A DNA stretch of 64,000 nucleotides from Leifsonia shinshuensis (GCF_014217625.1 NZ_CP043641.1:1-64000); one strand, 5' to 3'. Counted from the first letter of the stretch, positions 43,477 through 52,847 are shown. Program-made: numbers and translations. Notes: generated from the sequence alone by a model not told the origin.

Positions 43477-44709
43477 TCAGAAGCCGCTGGGCGCCGCCAG
43501 CGCGAGCTCGGCGGCGAGCATGGGCGCGAGGTCGCCTCTGGCTCCCTCGGCGACCTCCACGCCGCCCAGGCCCTGCCAGGCCGCCGTCTCGCCCAGCAGC
43601 GGGACGAGGCGCTCGGCCACGCGGCCGCCGTCGCCGGCCTCCGTCCACGCGGACTGCACGCGCAGCACGCCCGCCTGCCGGTCGCTCTTCAGATCGATGC
43701 GGCCGACGAGCTCGTCGTCCAGCAGGATGGGCAGCGAGTAGTAGCCGTACACGCGCTGCGGGGCGGGCGTGTAGATCTCGATCCGGTAGTGGAAGCCGAA
43801 CATCCGCAGCGCCCGGTCGCGGAACCAGACGACGGGGTCGAACGGGGACAGCAGCGCGGCCGCGTCGATGCCGCGCGGCTTGCGCGCGTCGCGGTGCACC
43901 CAGGCCTTGACCGGCCGGTCGCCCGCGCCGGTCCAGCCCTTCACCTGCACGGGGACGACCTCGCCCGCGTCGGCCAGCTCCTCCATGGCCACCGCCACGG
44001 CGGGGCCCTTGAGCCGGTAGTAGTCGGCGAAGTCGCGGAGCGTCCCGACGCCGTGCGCGACGGCCGAGCGACGCATCAGCTCGCGGATGGCGTCCGCCTC
44101 GCTCACCTCGCGGTCGAGCACGCTCGCCGGGAGGACGTCCTCCACCAGCCCGTAACGGCGCTGGAAGCGCGTGCGGCCGGCGATGGCGACCTCGCCGAAC
44201 AGGAACATCCGCTCCAGGGCGCGCTTGACCTCCGACCAGCCCCACCACGGCCCGGAGCGCCGGTTGGCGTCGTGCTCGATCTCGCTCGCGGCCAGCGGCC
44301 CTTTGGCGGCGAGTTCGCTGCGCAGCCAGGACAGTGTGGACTCGTGGGCTGCGAACCAGGCGTTGCCGGTGCCGTAGCGCTCCTGGTACCGGAGCATGCG
44401 CCACCGGAACAGCGACCAGTCCTCCTTGCGCACGAACGCGGCCTCGTGCGCCCAGTACTCGGTGTGCGGGCCGCGCGCGTCGAACGTCAGCCGGTCGAGC
44501 AGGGTGCGGTCGTAGGCCCCGAGCCGGGCGAAGGCCGGCAGATAGTGGCTGCGCTCGAACACGTTGACGGAGTCGATCTGGAGCAGGTTGATCCGGTCGA
44601 TGAGCCCGTTGAGCTGCCGCGTTCCCACGATGGCGGGGCGCGGGCGCCCGAAGCCCTGGGCGGCGAGCGCGATACGGCGCGCGAGGGCGGGGGAGAGCTG
44701 TTCGACCAC
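43477..44709 (-). CDS. YcaQ/AlkZ family DNA glycosylase (winged-helix)
   Basis: A 410-residue protein of the HTH_42 family whose studied members (YcaQ, AlkZ) unhook interstrand DNA crosslinks. The catalytic QxD motif is visible as LQIDSVNV (Q44, D46), followed by RSHYLPAFARLG. A series of winged-helix motifs and the conserved SPFDPVVWFRDRALRMFGFHY-type block (about 285-305) complete the fold. GTG 44709 has TAAGGT 6 nt upstream, a leaderless layout. It is convergent with nothing immediate and divergent from the ABC importer. Confidence 0.87.
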   Translation of the reverse strand: MVEQLSPALARRIALAAQGFGRPRPAIVGTRQLNGLIDRINLLQIDSVNVFERSHYLPAFARLGAYDRTLLDRLTFDARGPHTEYWAHEAAFVRKEDWSLFRWRMLRYQERYGTGNAWFAAHESTLSWLRSELAAKGPLAASEIEHDANRRSGPWWGWSEVKRALERMFLFGEVAIAGRTRFQRRYGLVEDVLPASVLDREVSEADAIRELMRRSAVAHGVGTLRDFADYYRLKGPAVAVAMEELADAGEVVPVQVKGWTGAGDRPVKAWVHRDARKPRGIDAAALLSPFDPVVWFRDRALRMFGFHYRIEIYTPAPQRVYGYYSLPILLDDELVGRIDLKSDRQAGVLRVQSAWTEAGDGGRVAERLVPLLGETAAWQGLGGVEVAEGARGDLAPMLAAELALAAPSGF

Positions 44710-44852
44710 GGATCGACCTTAGCGGCAAGGTCCGACATCGGTCGTTCACCCGATGGTCACTCTCCGCTGGGCCACGCGTATCCCGGCGTCCCTAGCGTGG
44801 CGACGAGCCGGGTCGCACATCCCGGCCGTCAACCCGACCTGGAGGACATTCC

Positions 44853-45992
44853 GTGATCAACACGCGCGCCCGCATCGCCGGACTCGCCGCGGCGGCGACC
44901 GTCGTCGCCCTCTCGCTCGCCGCCTGCTCCGGCGGCGCCGACGCCAGCAGCACCACCGCAAGCACCTCGGCCGCCTCGGCCACCGACGTGGCCTCCGCCG
45001 GCGGCATGGCCGCTCTGGTCGCCGCCGCGAAGAAGGAGGGCAGCCTCAACATCATCGCCACCCCCGGCGACTGGGCCAACTACCAGGAGATCTTCGACGG
45101 CTTCACCAAGAAGTACGGCATCACGATCAACCCGAGCCAGGACAGCGCGTCCAGCCAGGAGGAGATCGACGCCGCGAAGAAGCTGAAGGGCCAGGACACC
45201 GCGCCGGACACCTTCGACATGGGCTCCTCGGTGACGCTGGCGAACACGCAGTACTTCGCCCCGTACAAGCCGACCGGCTTCAACGACATCCCGGCCGCGC
45301 AGAAGGACAAGGACGGCCTCTGGAAGGTCGGCTACTACGGCGTCATGTCCGTCGGCTACGACGCGAACAAGATCAAGACCGCGCCGAAGTCGTTCGCCGA
45401 CCTGCTGAAGCCGGAGTTCAAGGGCGCCGTCGCGCTCAACGGCAACCCGACCCAGGCGGCCGCCGCGGCCGGCGCCGTCGCGTACGCCGACCTGCAGAAC
45501 GGCGGCACGCTGGACGACCTGACCCCGGGCGTCGAGTGGTTCACCAAGCTGAAGGCCGCGGGCAACTGGAACGCCGCCGACGGCAAGCCGAACACCATCG
45601 CCTCGGGCGAGACCCCGGTCCTGCTCGACTGGTCGTTCAACCAGAAGGGCTACACGACCTCCGACACCATCAAGTCGGGCGGCGTGAACTGGAAGTACGT
45701 CGTCCTCCCGGGCACCGCGTACGTCGGCTACTACAACCAGGCCATCAACAAGGACGCCCCGCACCCCGCGGCCGCGCGCCTCTGGGAGGAGTACCTCTAC
45801 AGTGACGCCGCCCAGAACGCCTGGCTGAAGGGCGGCGCCTACCCGGCGCGCGTCGACGCCATGGAGAAGGCCGGGACCCTGGACACCAAGGACTTCCCGG
45901 GCAAGCTCGACAAGACGGCCGTGATGACGGACAAGCAGGCCACCGACGCCGGCACGCTCCTCAACGCCAAGTGGGCCAACGCGGTCGGCTGA
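44853..45992 (+). CDS. ABC importer substrate-binding lipoprotein
   Basis: A 379-residue extracytoplasmic binding protein. The signal peptide ends in the lipobox LAAC (C25), followed by an Ser/Thr/Ala linker and a type II binding fold with GSLNIIATPGDWANYQEI-type start (about 62 onward). It resembles the polyamine, iron or 2-aminoethylphosphonate binding proteins that work with two PotB/PotC-like permeases. GTG 44853 follows a GGAGG site; TAGCGT at about 44793 is a possible -10 of a leadered operon. Substrate identity is not evident. Confidence 0.88.
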   Translation: MINTRARIAGLAAAATVVALSLAACSGGADASSTTASTSAASATDVASAGGMAALVAAAKKEGSLNIIATPGDWANYQEIFDGFTKKYGITINPSQDSASSQEEIDAAKKLKGQDTAPDTFDMGSSVTLANTQYFAPYKPTGFNDIPAAQKDKDGLWKVGYYGVMSVGYDANKIKTAPKSFADLLKPEFKGAVALNGNPTQAAAAAGAVAYADLQNGGTLDDLTPGVEWFTKLKAAGNWNAADGKPNTIASGETPVLLDWSFNQKGYTTSDTIKSGGVNWKYVVLPGTAYVGYYNQAINKDAPHPAAARLWEEYLYSDAAQNAWLKGGAYPARVDAMEKAGTLDTKDFPGKLDKTAVMTDKQATDAGTLLNAKWANAVG

Positions 45993-46951
45993 TGACCGAG
46001 ACCATCGCCGCACCCGCGGCCGACGCTGCCGCCGGGATCGCCTCGCGCGACCCCCGGCGGCAGCCGTCGTCGGCGGCCGCACCGGGCTCGGGGCGCCGCC
46101 GGCGACGCGGACTCGCCGCCGTGCTCGGCCTCACCCCGTTCGCCCTCTATGTCGTGATCTTCCTCGCCGTTCCCACGCTCGTCGCCGTCGGCAGCGGCTT
46201 CGTGGACGGCGAGGGCCGCTTCACCTGGTCCAACATCACGGGCCTCGCCGAGCCGGCCATCACCGGCTCGTTCTTCGGCGCCTTCTGGCTCTCCGCGGTC
46301 ACCGCCATCGTCGGCGCCGTCGCAGGCGCCGCGCTTTGCTTCGCCATGCTGAGCTCCCGCCCGGGCGGCGTCACGCGTTCGCTCGTGGGCTCCGCCAGCA
46401 GCGTGCTCGCCCAGTTCGGCGGCGTGATGCTCGCGTTCGCGTTCATCGCGACCATCGGCGCGCAAGGCCTGGTGACCGTGCTGCTGCGCAACCAGTTCCA
46501 CGTGAACATCTACGCGAACGGCGTCTGGCTCTACACGGTGCCGGGACTCATCCTCCCGTACCTCTACTTCCAGATCCCGCTCATGGTCATCACCTTCCTG
46601 CCCGCGCTGGAGGGCCTGCGCCCGCAGTGGCTGGAGGCGACCGCCACCCTCGGCGGCACGCGCTGGATCTACTGGACCCGCGTCGGCGGACCCATCCTGC
46701 TGCCCTCGTTCCTCGGCAGCCTGCTGCTGCTCTTCGCCAACGCCTTCTCGTCGTACGCGACCGCGGCCGCGCTCGTCGGCCAGGCCAACAACATCGTGTC
46801 GCTGCAGATCCGCCAGGCCCTCGTCTCCGAGACCGTGCTCGGCCGGGCGAACCTGGCCGGCTCGATGGCGCTCGGCATGCTCGTGGTGATGATCGTCGTG
46901 ATGCTCGCCTACTCGGCGCTCGTGCGGCGCACCGCGCGGTGGCAGCGGTGA
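45992..46951 (+). CDS. ABC importer permease (PotB-like)
   Basis: A 319-residue inner-membrane permease. A long Ala/Arg-rich cytoplasmic N-terminus (about 1-45) precedes six helices. The EAA loop, contact site for the ATPase, is seen as WLEATATLGGTRWIYWTRVGGPILLPSF (about 212-239). ATG 45992 shares its A with the stop of the binding-protein gene (TGATG), and the end overlaps the next gene's GTG. It forms a heterodimer with the following permease. Confidence 0.92.
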   Translation: MTETIAAPAADAAAGIASRDPRRQPSSAAAPGSGRRRRRGLAAVLGLTPFALYVVIFLAVPTLVAVGSGFVDGEGRFTWSNITGLAEPAITGSFFGAFWLSAVTAIVGAVAGAALCFAMLSSRPGGVTRSLVGSASSVLAQFGGVMLAFAFIATIGAQGLVTVLLRNQFHVNIYANGVWLYTVPGLILPYLYFQIPLMVITFLPALEGLRPQWLEATATLGGTRWIYWTRVGGPILLPSFLGSLLLLFANAFSSYATAAALVGQANNIVSLQIRQALVSETVLGRANLAGSMALGMLVVMIVVMLAYSALVRRTARWQR

Positions 46952-47775
46952 GCGCGCGCACGACGCTGCGGCCGGGTCCCGGCCCGGTCGTCCGCACCGT
47001 CATCTGGGTCGTCCTCGGCGCGTTCTTCCTCATCCCGCTGTTCTCGATGCTGGAGTTCACACTGCGCACCGCGAAGCCCGGGGTCTACAGCTTCGACCGC
47101 TGGATCGCCGTCTTCGGCGGGGAGACCACGCGCTACGACCGCGTCTACCAGGGCCTCGGCAACTCGCTCGTGCTCGCTGCCGTGACCGTGGCGATCGTGC
47201 TGCTGGTGCTGCTGCCGACGATCGTGCTGGTCGAGTTGCGCTTCCCGAGGCTGCGCCGACTGCTGGAAGCCGTCTGCCTGCTGCCGATCATGATCCCGGC
47301 GATCGTGATGGTCGTAGGGCTGGCGCCGACCTACGCGGTCGTGACCTCGATCTTCGGCTCCGGGACGTGGACGCTGGCGTTCGCCTACGGGATCACCGTG
47401 CTGCCGTACGCGTACCGCGCTATCCAGAGCAACGTCCAGGCCGTCGACATGGTGACGCTGAGCGAGGCTGCGCGGTCGCTCGGCGCCGGCTGGGGGACCG
47501 TGTTCTGGCGGGTGCTGACGCCGAACCTGCGCCGCGGCATCCTCGCGGCTTCCGCGCTCTCGATCGCGGTCGTGCTCGGCGAGTTCACGATCGCCTCCCT
47601 GCTCAGCCGGGTGAACCTGCAGACCTCGCTGCTGCTGGTCTCCCAGTCCGATCCGTTCGTCGCGGTCATCTTCGCCCTGCTGGCGCTGGTGTTCGCGTTC
47701 GTCCTCCTCGTCGTCGTCGACCGTGTCGTCGGCGCCCGCCGCCGTACGCGGCGTCCCGTGAAAGGCACCCCATGA
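46948..47775 (+). CDS. ABC importer permease (PotC-like)
   Basis: A 275-residue second permease with six helices. Its EAA loop reads LSEAARSLGAGWGTVFWRVLTPNLRRGI (about 171-198). GTG 46948 overlaps the upstream stop (GTGA), and the stop overlaps the ATPase start, so all four genes are translated in tight sequence. The fragment ahead of the first helix is short and basic, as in PotC-type subunits. Confidence 0.92.
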   Translation: MSARTTLRPGPGPVVRTVIWVVLGAFFLIPLFSMLEFTLRTAKPGVYSFDRWIAVFGGETTRYDRVYQGLGNSLVLAAVTVAIVLLVLLPTIVLVELRFPRLRRLLEAVCLLPIMIPAIVMVVGLAPTYAVVTSIFGSGTWTLAFAYGITVLPYAYRAIQSNVQAVDMVTLSEAARSLGAGWGTVFWRVLTPNLRRGILAASALSIAVVLGEFTIASLLSRVNLQTSLLLVSQSDPFVAVIFALLALVFAFVLLVVVDRVVGARRRTRRPVKGTP

Positions 47776-48833
47776 CCGTCCTCGAATCCACCGTCGCCGG
47801 CGCGCGCGTCGGCTCCACCGTCGAGCTGGACGGGGTCGTGCGCGACTTCGGCGGCGGCGCCGGCCTCGCCGGGTTCTCGCTGGCCGCGAGCCCGGGGGAG
47901 TTCATCGCCCTGCTCGGGCCGTCCGGCTGCGGCAAGACCACGGCGCTGCGCGCGCTCGCCGGGCTGGAGCGCGTCGACTCCGGCCGCGTGCTGATCGACG
48001 GCCGGGACGTCACGGACGAGCCGACGAACCGGCGCGACCTCGGGATGGTGTTCCAGTCGTACTCGCTGTTTCCGCACCTCACCTCCGGCCAGAACGTCGA
48101 GTTCGGGCTGCGGATGCGCAAGGTCGGCGCCGGCGATCGGCGCCGTCGCGCGGCCGAGGCGCTGGAGCTCGTCGGGCTCGACCACCACGCCGAGCGCTAC
48201 GCCCACCAGCTCTCCGGCGGCCAGCAGCAGCGCGTGGCGCTCGCCCGGGCGCTGGTCACCGAACCGCGCGTGCTCCTGCTGGACGAGCCCCTCTCCGCGC
48301 TCGACGCGAAGGTGCGCGTGCAGCTCCGCGAGGAGATCCGCCGCATCCAGACCGAGCTCGGGATCACGACCTTCTTCGTGACGCACGACCAGGAGGAGGC
48401 GCTCGCCGTCGCCGACCGGGTCGCGGTGATGCGGGCGGGCGCCATCGAACAGATCGGGACGCCGGAGGAGCTGTACCACCGCCCGGCGACCGCGTTCGTC
48501 GCGGAGTTCGTGGGGCTGACCAACCGCGTGCCCGCCACGGTCGTGGGCGGAGTGCTGCACGTCCTCGGCGGGACCGCGCCGCTCGCGTCGCCCGCGCCCG
48601 ACGGCCCGGTGACGGCGTTCGTGCGGCCGGAGGATCTGCTGCCGGCCGCGGACGGCATCCCGGCCGATGTGCTGACGACCAGCTTCCTGGGCGCGCTGCG
48701 GCGCACGCGGGTGCGCCTGGCCGACGGGTCGGAGCTGGCCGTCCAGCACGGCGCGCGCGACCTCCCCGCCCCCGGCGACCGCATCCACCTCACCCTCTCC
48801 GGCACCCCCGTCACCGTCGCGCCCGCTTCCTGA
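47772..48833 (+). CDS. ABC importer ATP-binding protein with TOBE domain
   Basis: A 353-residue ATPase of the PotA/FbpC class. Walker A GPSGCGKTT (about 49-57), the Q-loop in VFQSYSLFPHLT (about 92-103), signature LSGGQQQRV (about 148-156), Walker B VLLLDEPLSALD (about 168-179) and the H-loop THDQEE (about 207-212) are intact. A C-terminal TOBE-like domain (about 255-350) follows. It energises the two permeases. The operon ends at the strong hairpin at 48840-48898. Confidence 0.94.
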   Translation: MTVLESTVAGARVGSTVELDGVVRDFGGGAGLAGFSLAASPGEFIALLGPSGCGKTTALRALAGLERVDSGRVLIDGRDVTDEPTNRRDLGMVFQSYSLFPHLTSGQNVEFGLRMRKVGAGDRRRRAAEALELVGLDHHAERYAHQLSGGQQQRVALARALVTEPRVLLLDEPLSALDAKVRVQLREEIRRIQTELGITTFFVTHDQEEALAVADRVAVMRAGAIEQIGTPEELYHRPATAFVAEFVGLTNRVPATVVGGVLHVLGGTAPLASPAPDGPVTAFVRPEDLLPAADGIPADVLTTSFLGALRRTRVRLADGSELAVQHGARDLPAPGDRIHLTLSGTPVTVAPAS

Positions 48834-48839
48834 CCTCCG

Positions 48840-48898
48840 CCGAAGGGCACCCGAACGCCCCTAAAACAGCGTTTTAGGGGCGTTTACGTGCCCCTCGG
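48840..48898 (+). terminator. nested hairpin terminator, member of a dispersed repeat
   Basis: The inner stem AACGCCCCTAAAAC/GTTTTAGGGGCGTT (48854-48867 with 48871-48884) is 14 bp and perfect with a 3-nt loop. Outer arms 48840-48850 and 48888-48898 pair with one mismatch. The 20-mer at 48878-48897 is identical to the reverse complement of 25618-25637 after eno. It begins 6 bp after the ABC operon, so it is a probable terminator. The next gene's promoter is at 48940. Confidence 0.8.
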
Positions 48899-48952
48899 GA
48901 TTCCCTGCCGGCACGGTCGCACACGCGGGACGGCGTCAGTAGAGTAATCCTC

Positions 48953-49540
48953 ATGTCTGGTATCGTCCCGGGGGCGGACGCCGAGTACTCGGACGCCATC
49001 GACCCCTCAACCTTCGTGAAGACCCTCTCGCCGAGCGACGTGCTCACTCGGATCCGACCGGGCGACATCCTGCACTGGCCGCCCTTCTTCTTCCCCATCG
49101 ACACCATCAGCCCGACCCACACGGTCGGCAAAGGCCGCACCAATCTGACGCTGATCGCGTCGGACATCATGCAGACCGACACGACCGGCACGCCGTACGC
49201 GTCGTTCAGCTACCGCCAGGTCCCGTCCGGCGGCCCCGGCGTCTCCGTCCACTTCGACCCCGGAGCGTACGGGGCGACCGCGGTCGCGAGCTACGTCATC
49301 GAGTTCCTGATCGCCACGAGCGGCCCGGTGTCGCTCACGGTCGGAGGCTACGCGGGAGCCGGCTCCGTGACCGGCGCCGGCGTCCGGACGGTGAACGGCA
49401 ACGTCTCCGTCTCGGTCGGCCTCGGCAACGTCCCGCCCGGGCAGATCACCTACGCCTCGATCCAGCAGACGTCCTCCGGGCCCGGCTGGCAGTGGTTCTC
49501 CACCTCCATCGAGCACCCGCCGCTGGTGTTCGAACCCTGA
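48953..49540 (+). CDS. orphan hypothetical protein
   Basis: A 195-residue protein with no signal peptide or membrane helix. The N-terminus (IVPGADAEYSDAIDPSTFVKTLSPSDVLTRIRPGD) is soluble-looking. The C-terminal half (about 95-190) is rich in Gly/Ser/Val/Thr with beta-sandwich character (SLTVGGYAGAGSVTGAG). TAGAGT (48940-48945) lies 7 nt before ATG 48953, so it is likely transcribed alone and leaderless. It lies between the ABC operon terminator and the AI-2E gene. I do not recognise a family; codon composition resembles the neighbours. Confidence 0.62.
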   Translation: MSGIVPGADAEYSDAIDPSTFVKTLSPSDVLTRIRPGDILHWPPFFFPIDTISPTHTVGKGRTNLTLIASDIMQTDTTGTPYASFSYRQVPSGGPGVSVHFDPGAYGATAVASYVIEFLIATSGPVSLTVGGYAGAGSVTGAGVRTVNGNVSVSVGLGNVPPGQITYASIQQTSSGPGWQWFSTSIEHPPLVFEP

Positions 49541-49621
49541 GCGGCCATCCCTTCGGCGCGGCACGGCATTCCCTGAGCGATCCTTCAGGAAGCGCCGGGC
49601 CGCGCCCCTAGACTGACGGGC

Positions 49622-50872
49622 ATGGCAGAGAGCGACGCTCCGGCAGCGCAGAACCCGTCCGTCCCTCCGGCCCGGGCGCGGTTTCTGAAGCGCCGGCGCG
49701 ACATCGAGGGCCGTGCCGAGTCGAGGGCGGGGGAGGCCGCCCCGGTCGACGCGTCGCTGCCACGCGGTGTGCGCCTGGCCGGCGCCTGGTCGTGGCGACT
49801 GCTGGTGATCGGCGCTGTGATCGCCGTCGTGGTCTTCCTCATCGTCCAGCTTCGGCTGATCGTGGTCCCCGTGCTGATCGCGGTGCTCCTCGCCGCCCTG
49901 CTGGTGCCGTTCAAGGACTTCCTCGTCCGCCACCGCTGGCCGCGCTGGCTGGCGATCGTCGCCACGCTGCTCACCCTGGTCGTGGTCGTCGGCGGACTGT
50001 TCTATCTCGCCATCTGGCAGGTCACGCGGGAGAGCCACGACCTCCAGACGCAGTCCGTGGCGGCGTTCGACCAGTTCCGGAGCTGGCTGACGACCGGGCC
50101 GCTCGGACTCACCAAGGACCAGATCGACAGTGCGTTCCAGTCCATCTGGACCTCGGCGCAGCAGGACAGCCAGGTCTACATCTCCGGCGCGCTCTCCGTC
50201 GGCTCGACGCTGGGCCACGTGCTCACGGGCGCGCTGCTCACGCTGTTCAGTGTGCTGTTCATCCTCATCGACGGCCGCAGCATCTGGGGCTGGATCGTGC
50301 GGATCTTCCCGAAGAACGCGCGGGCCGCGGTCGACGGCGCGGGCCAGGCCGGCTGGCTGACCCTCCGGAACTTCGCCAAGGTGCAGGTGCTGGTGGCCTC
50401 CATCGACGCGCTCGGGATCGGCCTCGGCGCGTTCTTCCTCGGTCTGCCGCTGGTGCTGCCGATCGCGGTGCTGGTCTTCCTCGGGTCGTTCATCCCGATC
50501 GTCGGCGCGGTCATCACGGGCGCGCTCGCCGTCTTCGTCGCGCTCGTCTTCAAGGGCTGGGTGTTCGCGCTCATCATGCTGGGCATCGTGCTGCTCGTGC
50601 AGCAGATCGAGGGGCACGTCCTCCAGCCGCTCATCATGGGAACCGCCGTGAAGGTGCACCCGCTCGCGGTCGTGCTGGCGGTCGCGGCGGGATCGCTGCT
50701 GGCCGGCATTCCCGGCGCGCTCTTCGCGGTCCCATTCGTCGCCGTCCTCAACGTGATGGTGCACTACGTCTCATCCGGCGCCTGGCGGTCGCGGCCCCCG
50801 GAGGCCACGACGGCGCCGGAGGGCGCGATCTGGGAGACCGTGCCGCGGCCCCGGCGGGCTCAGCGGCCGTAG
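49622..50872 (+). CDS. AI-2E family transporter
   Basis: A 416-residue membrane protein of the AI-2E/PerM family with about eight helices. A charged cytoplasmic N-terminus (about 1-55) precedes helices at roughly 57-78 and 80-100. The conserved GSFIPIVGAVITGALAVFVALV (starting about 292) and EGHVLQPLIMGTAVKVHPLAV segments (about 334-354) identify the family. Members export signals or ions, and few have known substrates. TAGACT (49609-49614) is 7 nt before ATG 49622, suggesting a leaderless message. Confidence 0.9.
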   Translation: MAESDAPAAQNPSVPPARARFLKRRRDIEGRAESRAGEAAPVDASLPRGVRLAGAWSWRLLVIGAVIAVVVFLIVQLRLIVVPVLIAVLLAALLVPFKDFLVRHRWPRWLAIVATLLTLVVVVGGLFYLAIWQVTRESHDLQTQSVAAFDQFRSWLTTGPLGLTKDQIDSAFQSIWTSAQQDSQVYISGALSVGSTLGHVLTGALLTLFSVLFILIDGRSIWGWIVRIFPKNARAAVDGAGQAGWLTLRNFAKVQVLVASIDALGIGLGAFFLGLPLVLPIAVLVFLGSFIPIVGAVITGALAVFVALVFKGWVFALIMLGIVLLVQQIEGHVLQPLIMGTAVKVHPLAVVLAVAAGSLLAGIPGALFAVPFVAVLNVMVHYVSSGAWRSRPPEATTAPEGAIWETVPRPRRAQRP

Positions 50873-50918
50873 CGGACGCATACATTCAGCGGTATATGAC
50901 CACGAGTAGGCTGTGCGA

Positions 50919-52187
50919 GTGGATACCGCGACCGATCCGACGCGCACCCCGTTCGCAGGCCCCGGCCTGGACGAGATCGAGGCCGCGCGCGCGATCGTGG
51001 CCCGGGTCGCCCAGCCGACGCCGCTCGAGACGTCCCGTTACCTCACCGACGTGCTCGGCGCACCGGTCATCCTCAAGTGCGAGAACCTGCAGCGCACCGG
51101 CTCGTACAAGATCCGCGGCGCGTACCACCGGCTCTCCAAGCTGAACGCCGAGGAGCGGGCGCGCGGCGTCGTCGCCGCCTCCGCGGGCAACCACGCGCAG
51201 GGCGTCGCCTTCGCCGCCCGCGAGCTCGGCATCCACGCCACGATCTTCATGCCCGTCGGCGTGGCCATCCCCAAGTTCCAGGCGACGCGGGCGTACGGCG
51301 CGGACGTCGTCCTCAGCGGCAGCATCGTGGACGAGACGCTGCGGGCCGCCGCGGACTTCGCCGCCGAGACCGGTGCCGTCCTCATCCCGCCGTTCGACCA
51401 CGCCGACGTGATCGCCGGGCAGGGCACGCTCGGCCTCGAGATCCTCGACGAGGTGCCGGACGTCCAGACGATCGTCGTGCCGATCGGCGGCGGCGGCCTC
51501 ATCTCGGGCGTCGCCAGCGCGGTCAAGCAGCGCGCGGCCCGCGAGGGACGCACGGTCCGGGTGATCGGCGTGCAGGCGGCCAACGCCGCCGCCTACCCGG
51601 CCTCACTCGCAGCGGGGGAGCCGACGGAGATCGGCCTCGTCGCGACCATCGCCGACGGCATCGCCGTCAGCAAGCCCGGCGCATTGAACTTCGAGATCAT
51701 CCGGGACGCGGTGGACGCCGTGGTCACGGTCACCGAGGACGACATCGCCCGCGCCCTGCTGGTGCTGCTGGAGCGGGCGAAGCTCGTGGTCGAGCCGGCC
51801 GGCGCGGTCGGCGTGGCGGCGATCCTCGCGGGACTCGTCCCGGCGGACGACGCAACGGGCCCGGTCGTCGCCATCCTCTCCGGCGGCAACATCGACCCGC
51901 TGCTGATGCAGCGCGTCATCGCCCACGGTCTCGCGGCGTCCGACCGCTACCTGCGGCTCTCGATCATGCTCCCGGACCGGCCGGGGCAGCTCGCGCGGAT
52001 CGCCGAGATCCTCGCCGGTGTCAACGCGAACGTGGTGGAGGTGCTGCACACGCGGCACGGCCACGGCCTCCAGCTCAGCCAGGTCGAGCTCGATGTGTCG
52101 GTGGAGACGCGCGGCACCGAGCACCGGCAGCAGGTCATCCAGGTGCTGCGGTCGGCGGGTTACGACCCGGTCCTCGAAGAGGAATGA
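50919..52187 (+). CDS. ilvA: threonine ammonia-lyase with C-terminal ACT domain
   Basis: A 422-residue PLP enzyme that converts threonine to 2-oxobutyrate. The PLP lysine is in RTGSYKIRGA (K64), SAGNHAQGVAFA (about 86-97) and the glycine-rich phosphate loop GGGGLISG (about 191-198) follow, and SGGNIDPLLM (about 319-328) closes the barrel. A single ACT-like domain (about 345-420) makes it the shorter ACT-containing type. It has less feedback machinery than E. coli IlvA. TAGGCT at 50907-50912 is 6 nt before GTG 50919, which decides this start over GTG 50913. Confidence 0.92.
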   Translation: MDTATDPTRTPFAGPGLDEIEAARAIVARVAQPTPLETSRYLTDVLGAPVILKCENLQRTGSYKIRGAYHRLSKLNAEERARGVVAASAGNHAQGVAFAARELGIHATIFMPVGVAIPKFQATRAYGADVVLSGSIVDETLRAAADFAAETGAVLIPPFDHADVIAGQGTLGLEILDEVPDVQTIVVPIGGGGLISGVASAVKQRAAREGRTVRVIGVQAANAAAYPASLAAGEPTEIGLVATIADGIAVSKPGALNFEIIRDAVDAVVTVTEDDIARALLVLLERAKLVVEPAGAVGVAAILAGLVPADDATGPVVAILSGGNIDPLLMQRVIAHGLAASDRYLRLSIMLPDRPGQLARIAEILAGVNANVVEVLHTRHGHGLQLSQVELDVSVETRGTEHRQQVIQVLRSAGYDPVLEEE

Positions 52188-52190
52188 AGA

Positions 52191-52228
52191 AACCGCCGGC
52201 TCGCAGTCGCACTGCGAGGCCGGCGGTT
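52191..52228. terminator. bidirectional terminator between ilvA and greA
   Basis: AACCGCCGGCTCGCAGT (52191-52207) pairs with ACTGCGAG-GCCGGCGGTT (52211-52228) around a 3-nt loop. Reading toward the ilvA side on the minus strand, TTTCTTC follows, giving a factor-independent terminator for greA. On the plus strand TTCTCG follows, a weaker signal for ilvA. Confidence 0.85.
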
Positions 52229-52245
52229 CTCGTGGTATTCGGGGG

Positions 52246-52737
52246 TCACTGACCCGTGTAGGTGTCCACCTTGGTGATCTCGACGGGGATCTGACGGCCG
52301 TTCGGGGCGGTGTACTCGGTCTTGTCGCCGACCTTAAGGCCGAGGATCGCGCCGCCGAGCGGGCTCTGCTCGCTGTAGACGGGGAGTTCGGTGCCGGCCG
52401 CGATCTCGCGGTTGCCGATCAGGAAGACGCTCTCGTCGCCCGCGATGACCGCGGTGATGACGGTGCCGGGCTCCACGACGCCGTGGCTCTCCGGCGCCTC
52501 GCCGACCGTGGCGCTGCGCAGCAGGTTGGTGAGCTGCACGATGCGCGCCTCGATCTTGCCCTGCTCGTCCTTCGCGGCGTGGTAGCCGCCGTTCTCCTTG
52601 AGGTCGCCCTCCTCGCGGGCCGCCTCGATGCGCTTCGCGATCTCGTTACGGCCGTTGACGCTGAGCTCCTCGAGTTCGGCCGACAGACGGTCGTACGCGT
52701 CCTGGGTCAGAAAGGTGACCTGAGACTCCTGGGACAT
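52246..52737 (-). CDS. greA: transcription elongation factor GreA
   Basis: A 163-residue protein that rescues backtracked RNA polymerase by stimulating transcript cleavage. The N-terminal coiled coil (about 12-80) carries REEGDLKENGGYHAAKDEQ (about 41-59), with the acidic tip residues needed for Mg placement. The globular C-terminal domain ends with SPLGGAILGLKVGDKTEY-type sequence. AAGGAG stands about 6 nt before ATG 52737. TACTTT at 52805-52810 (minus strand) is a likely -10. GreA next to DUF4307 is a conserved actinobacterial pairing. Confidence 0.95.
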   Translation of the reverse strand: MSQESQVTFLTQDAYDRLSAELEELSVNGRNEIAKRIEAAREEGDLKENGGYHAAKDEQGKIEARIVQLTNLLRSATVGEAPESHGVVEPGTVITAVIAGDESVFLIGNREIAAGTELPVYSEQSPLGGAILGLKVGDKTEYTAPNGRQIPVEITKVDTYTGQ

Positions 52738-52811
52738 GATGAACTCCTTCGCGCCTGTGCGGCGGTTCGCCGCTTCGGCTGATGGCCGGCCGGAGCCGGT
52801 GGGTAAAGTAG

Positions 52812-52835
52812 ACGCCCCGGCCTCGGCCGGGGCGT
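52812..52835 (-). terminator. terminator of the DUF4307 gene
   Basis: ACGCCCCGGCC-TC-GGCCGGGGCGT is a perfect 11-bp stem 13 bp beyond the DUF4307 stop. On the minus strand it is followed by CTACTTTAC. That short stretch also contains the greA -10-like TACTTT, so terminator and promoter are adjacent. Confidence 0.72.
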
Positions 52836-52847
52836 ATCCAGAGAATG

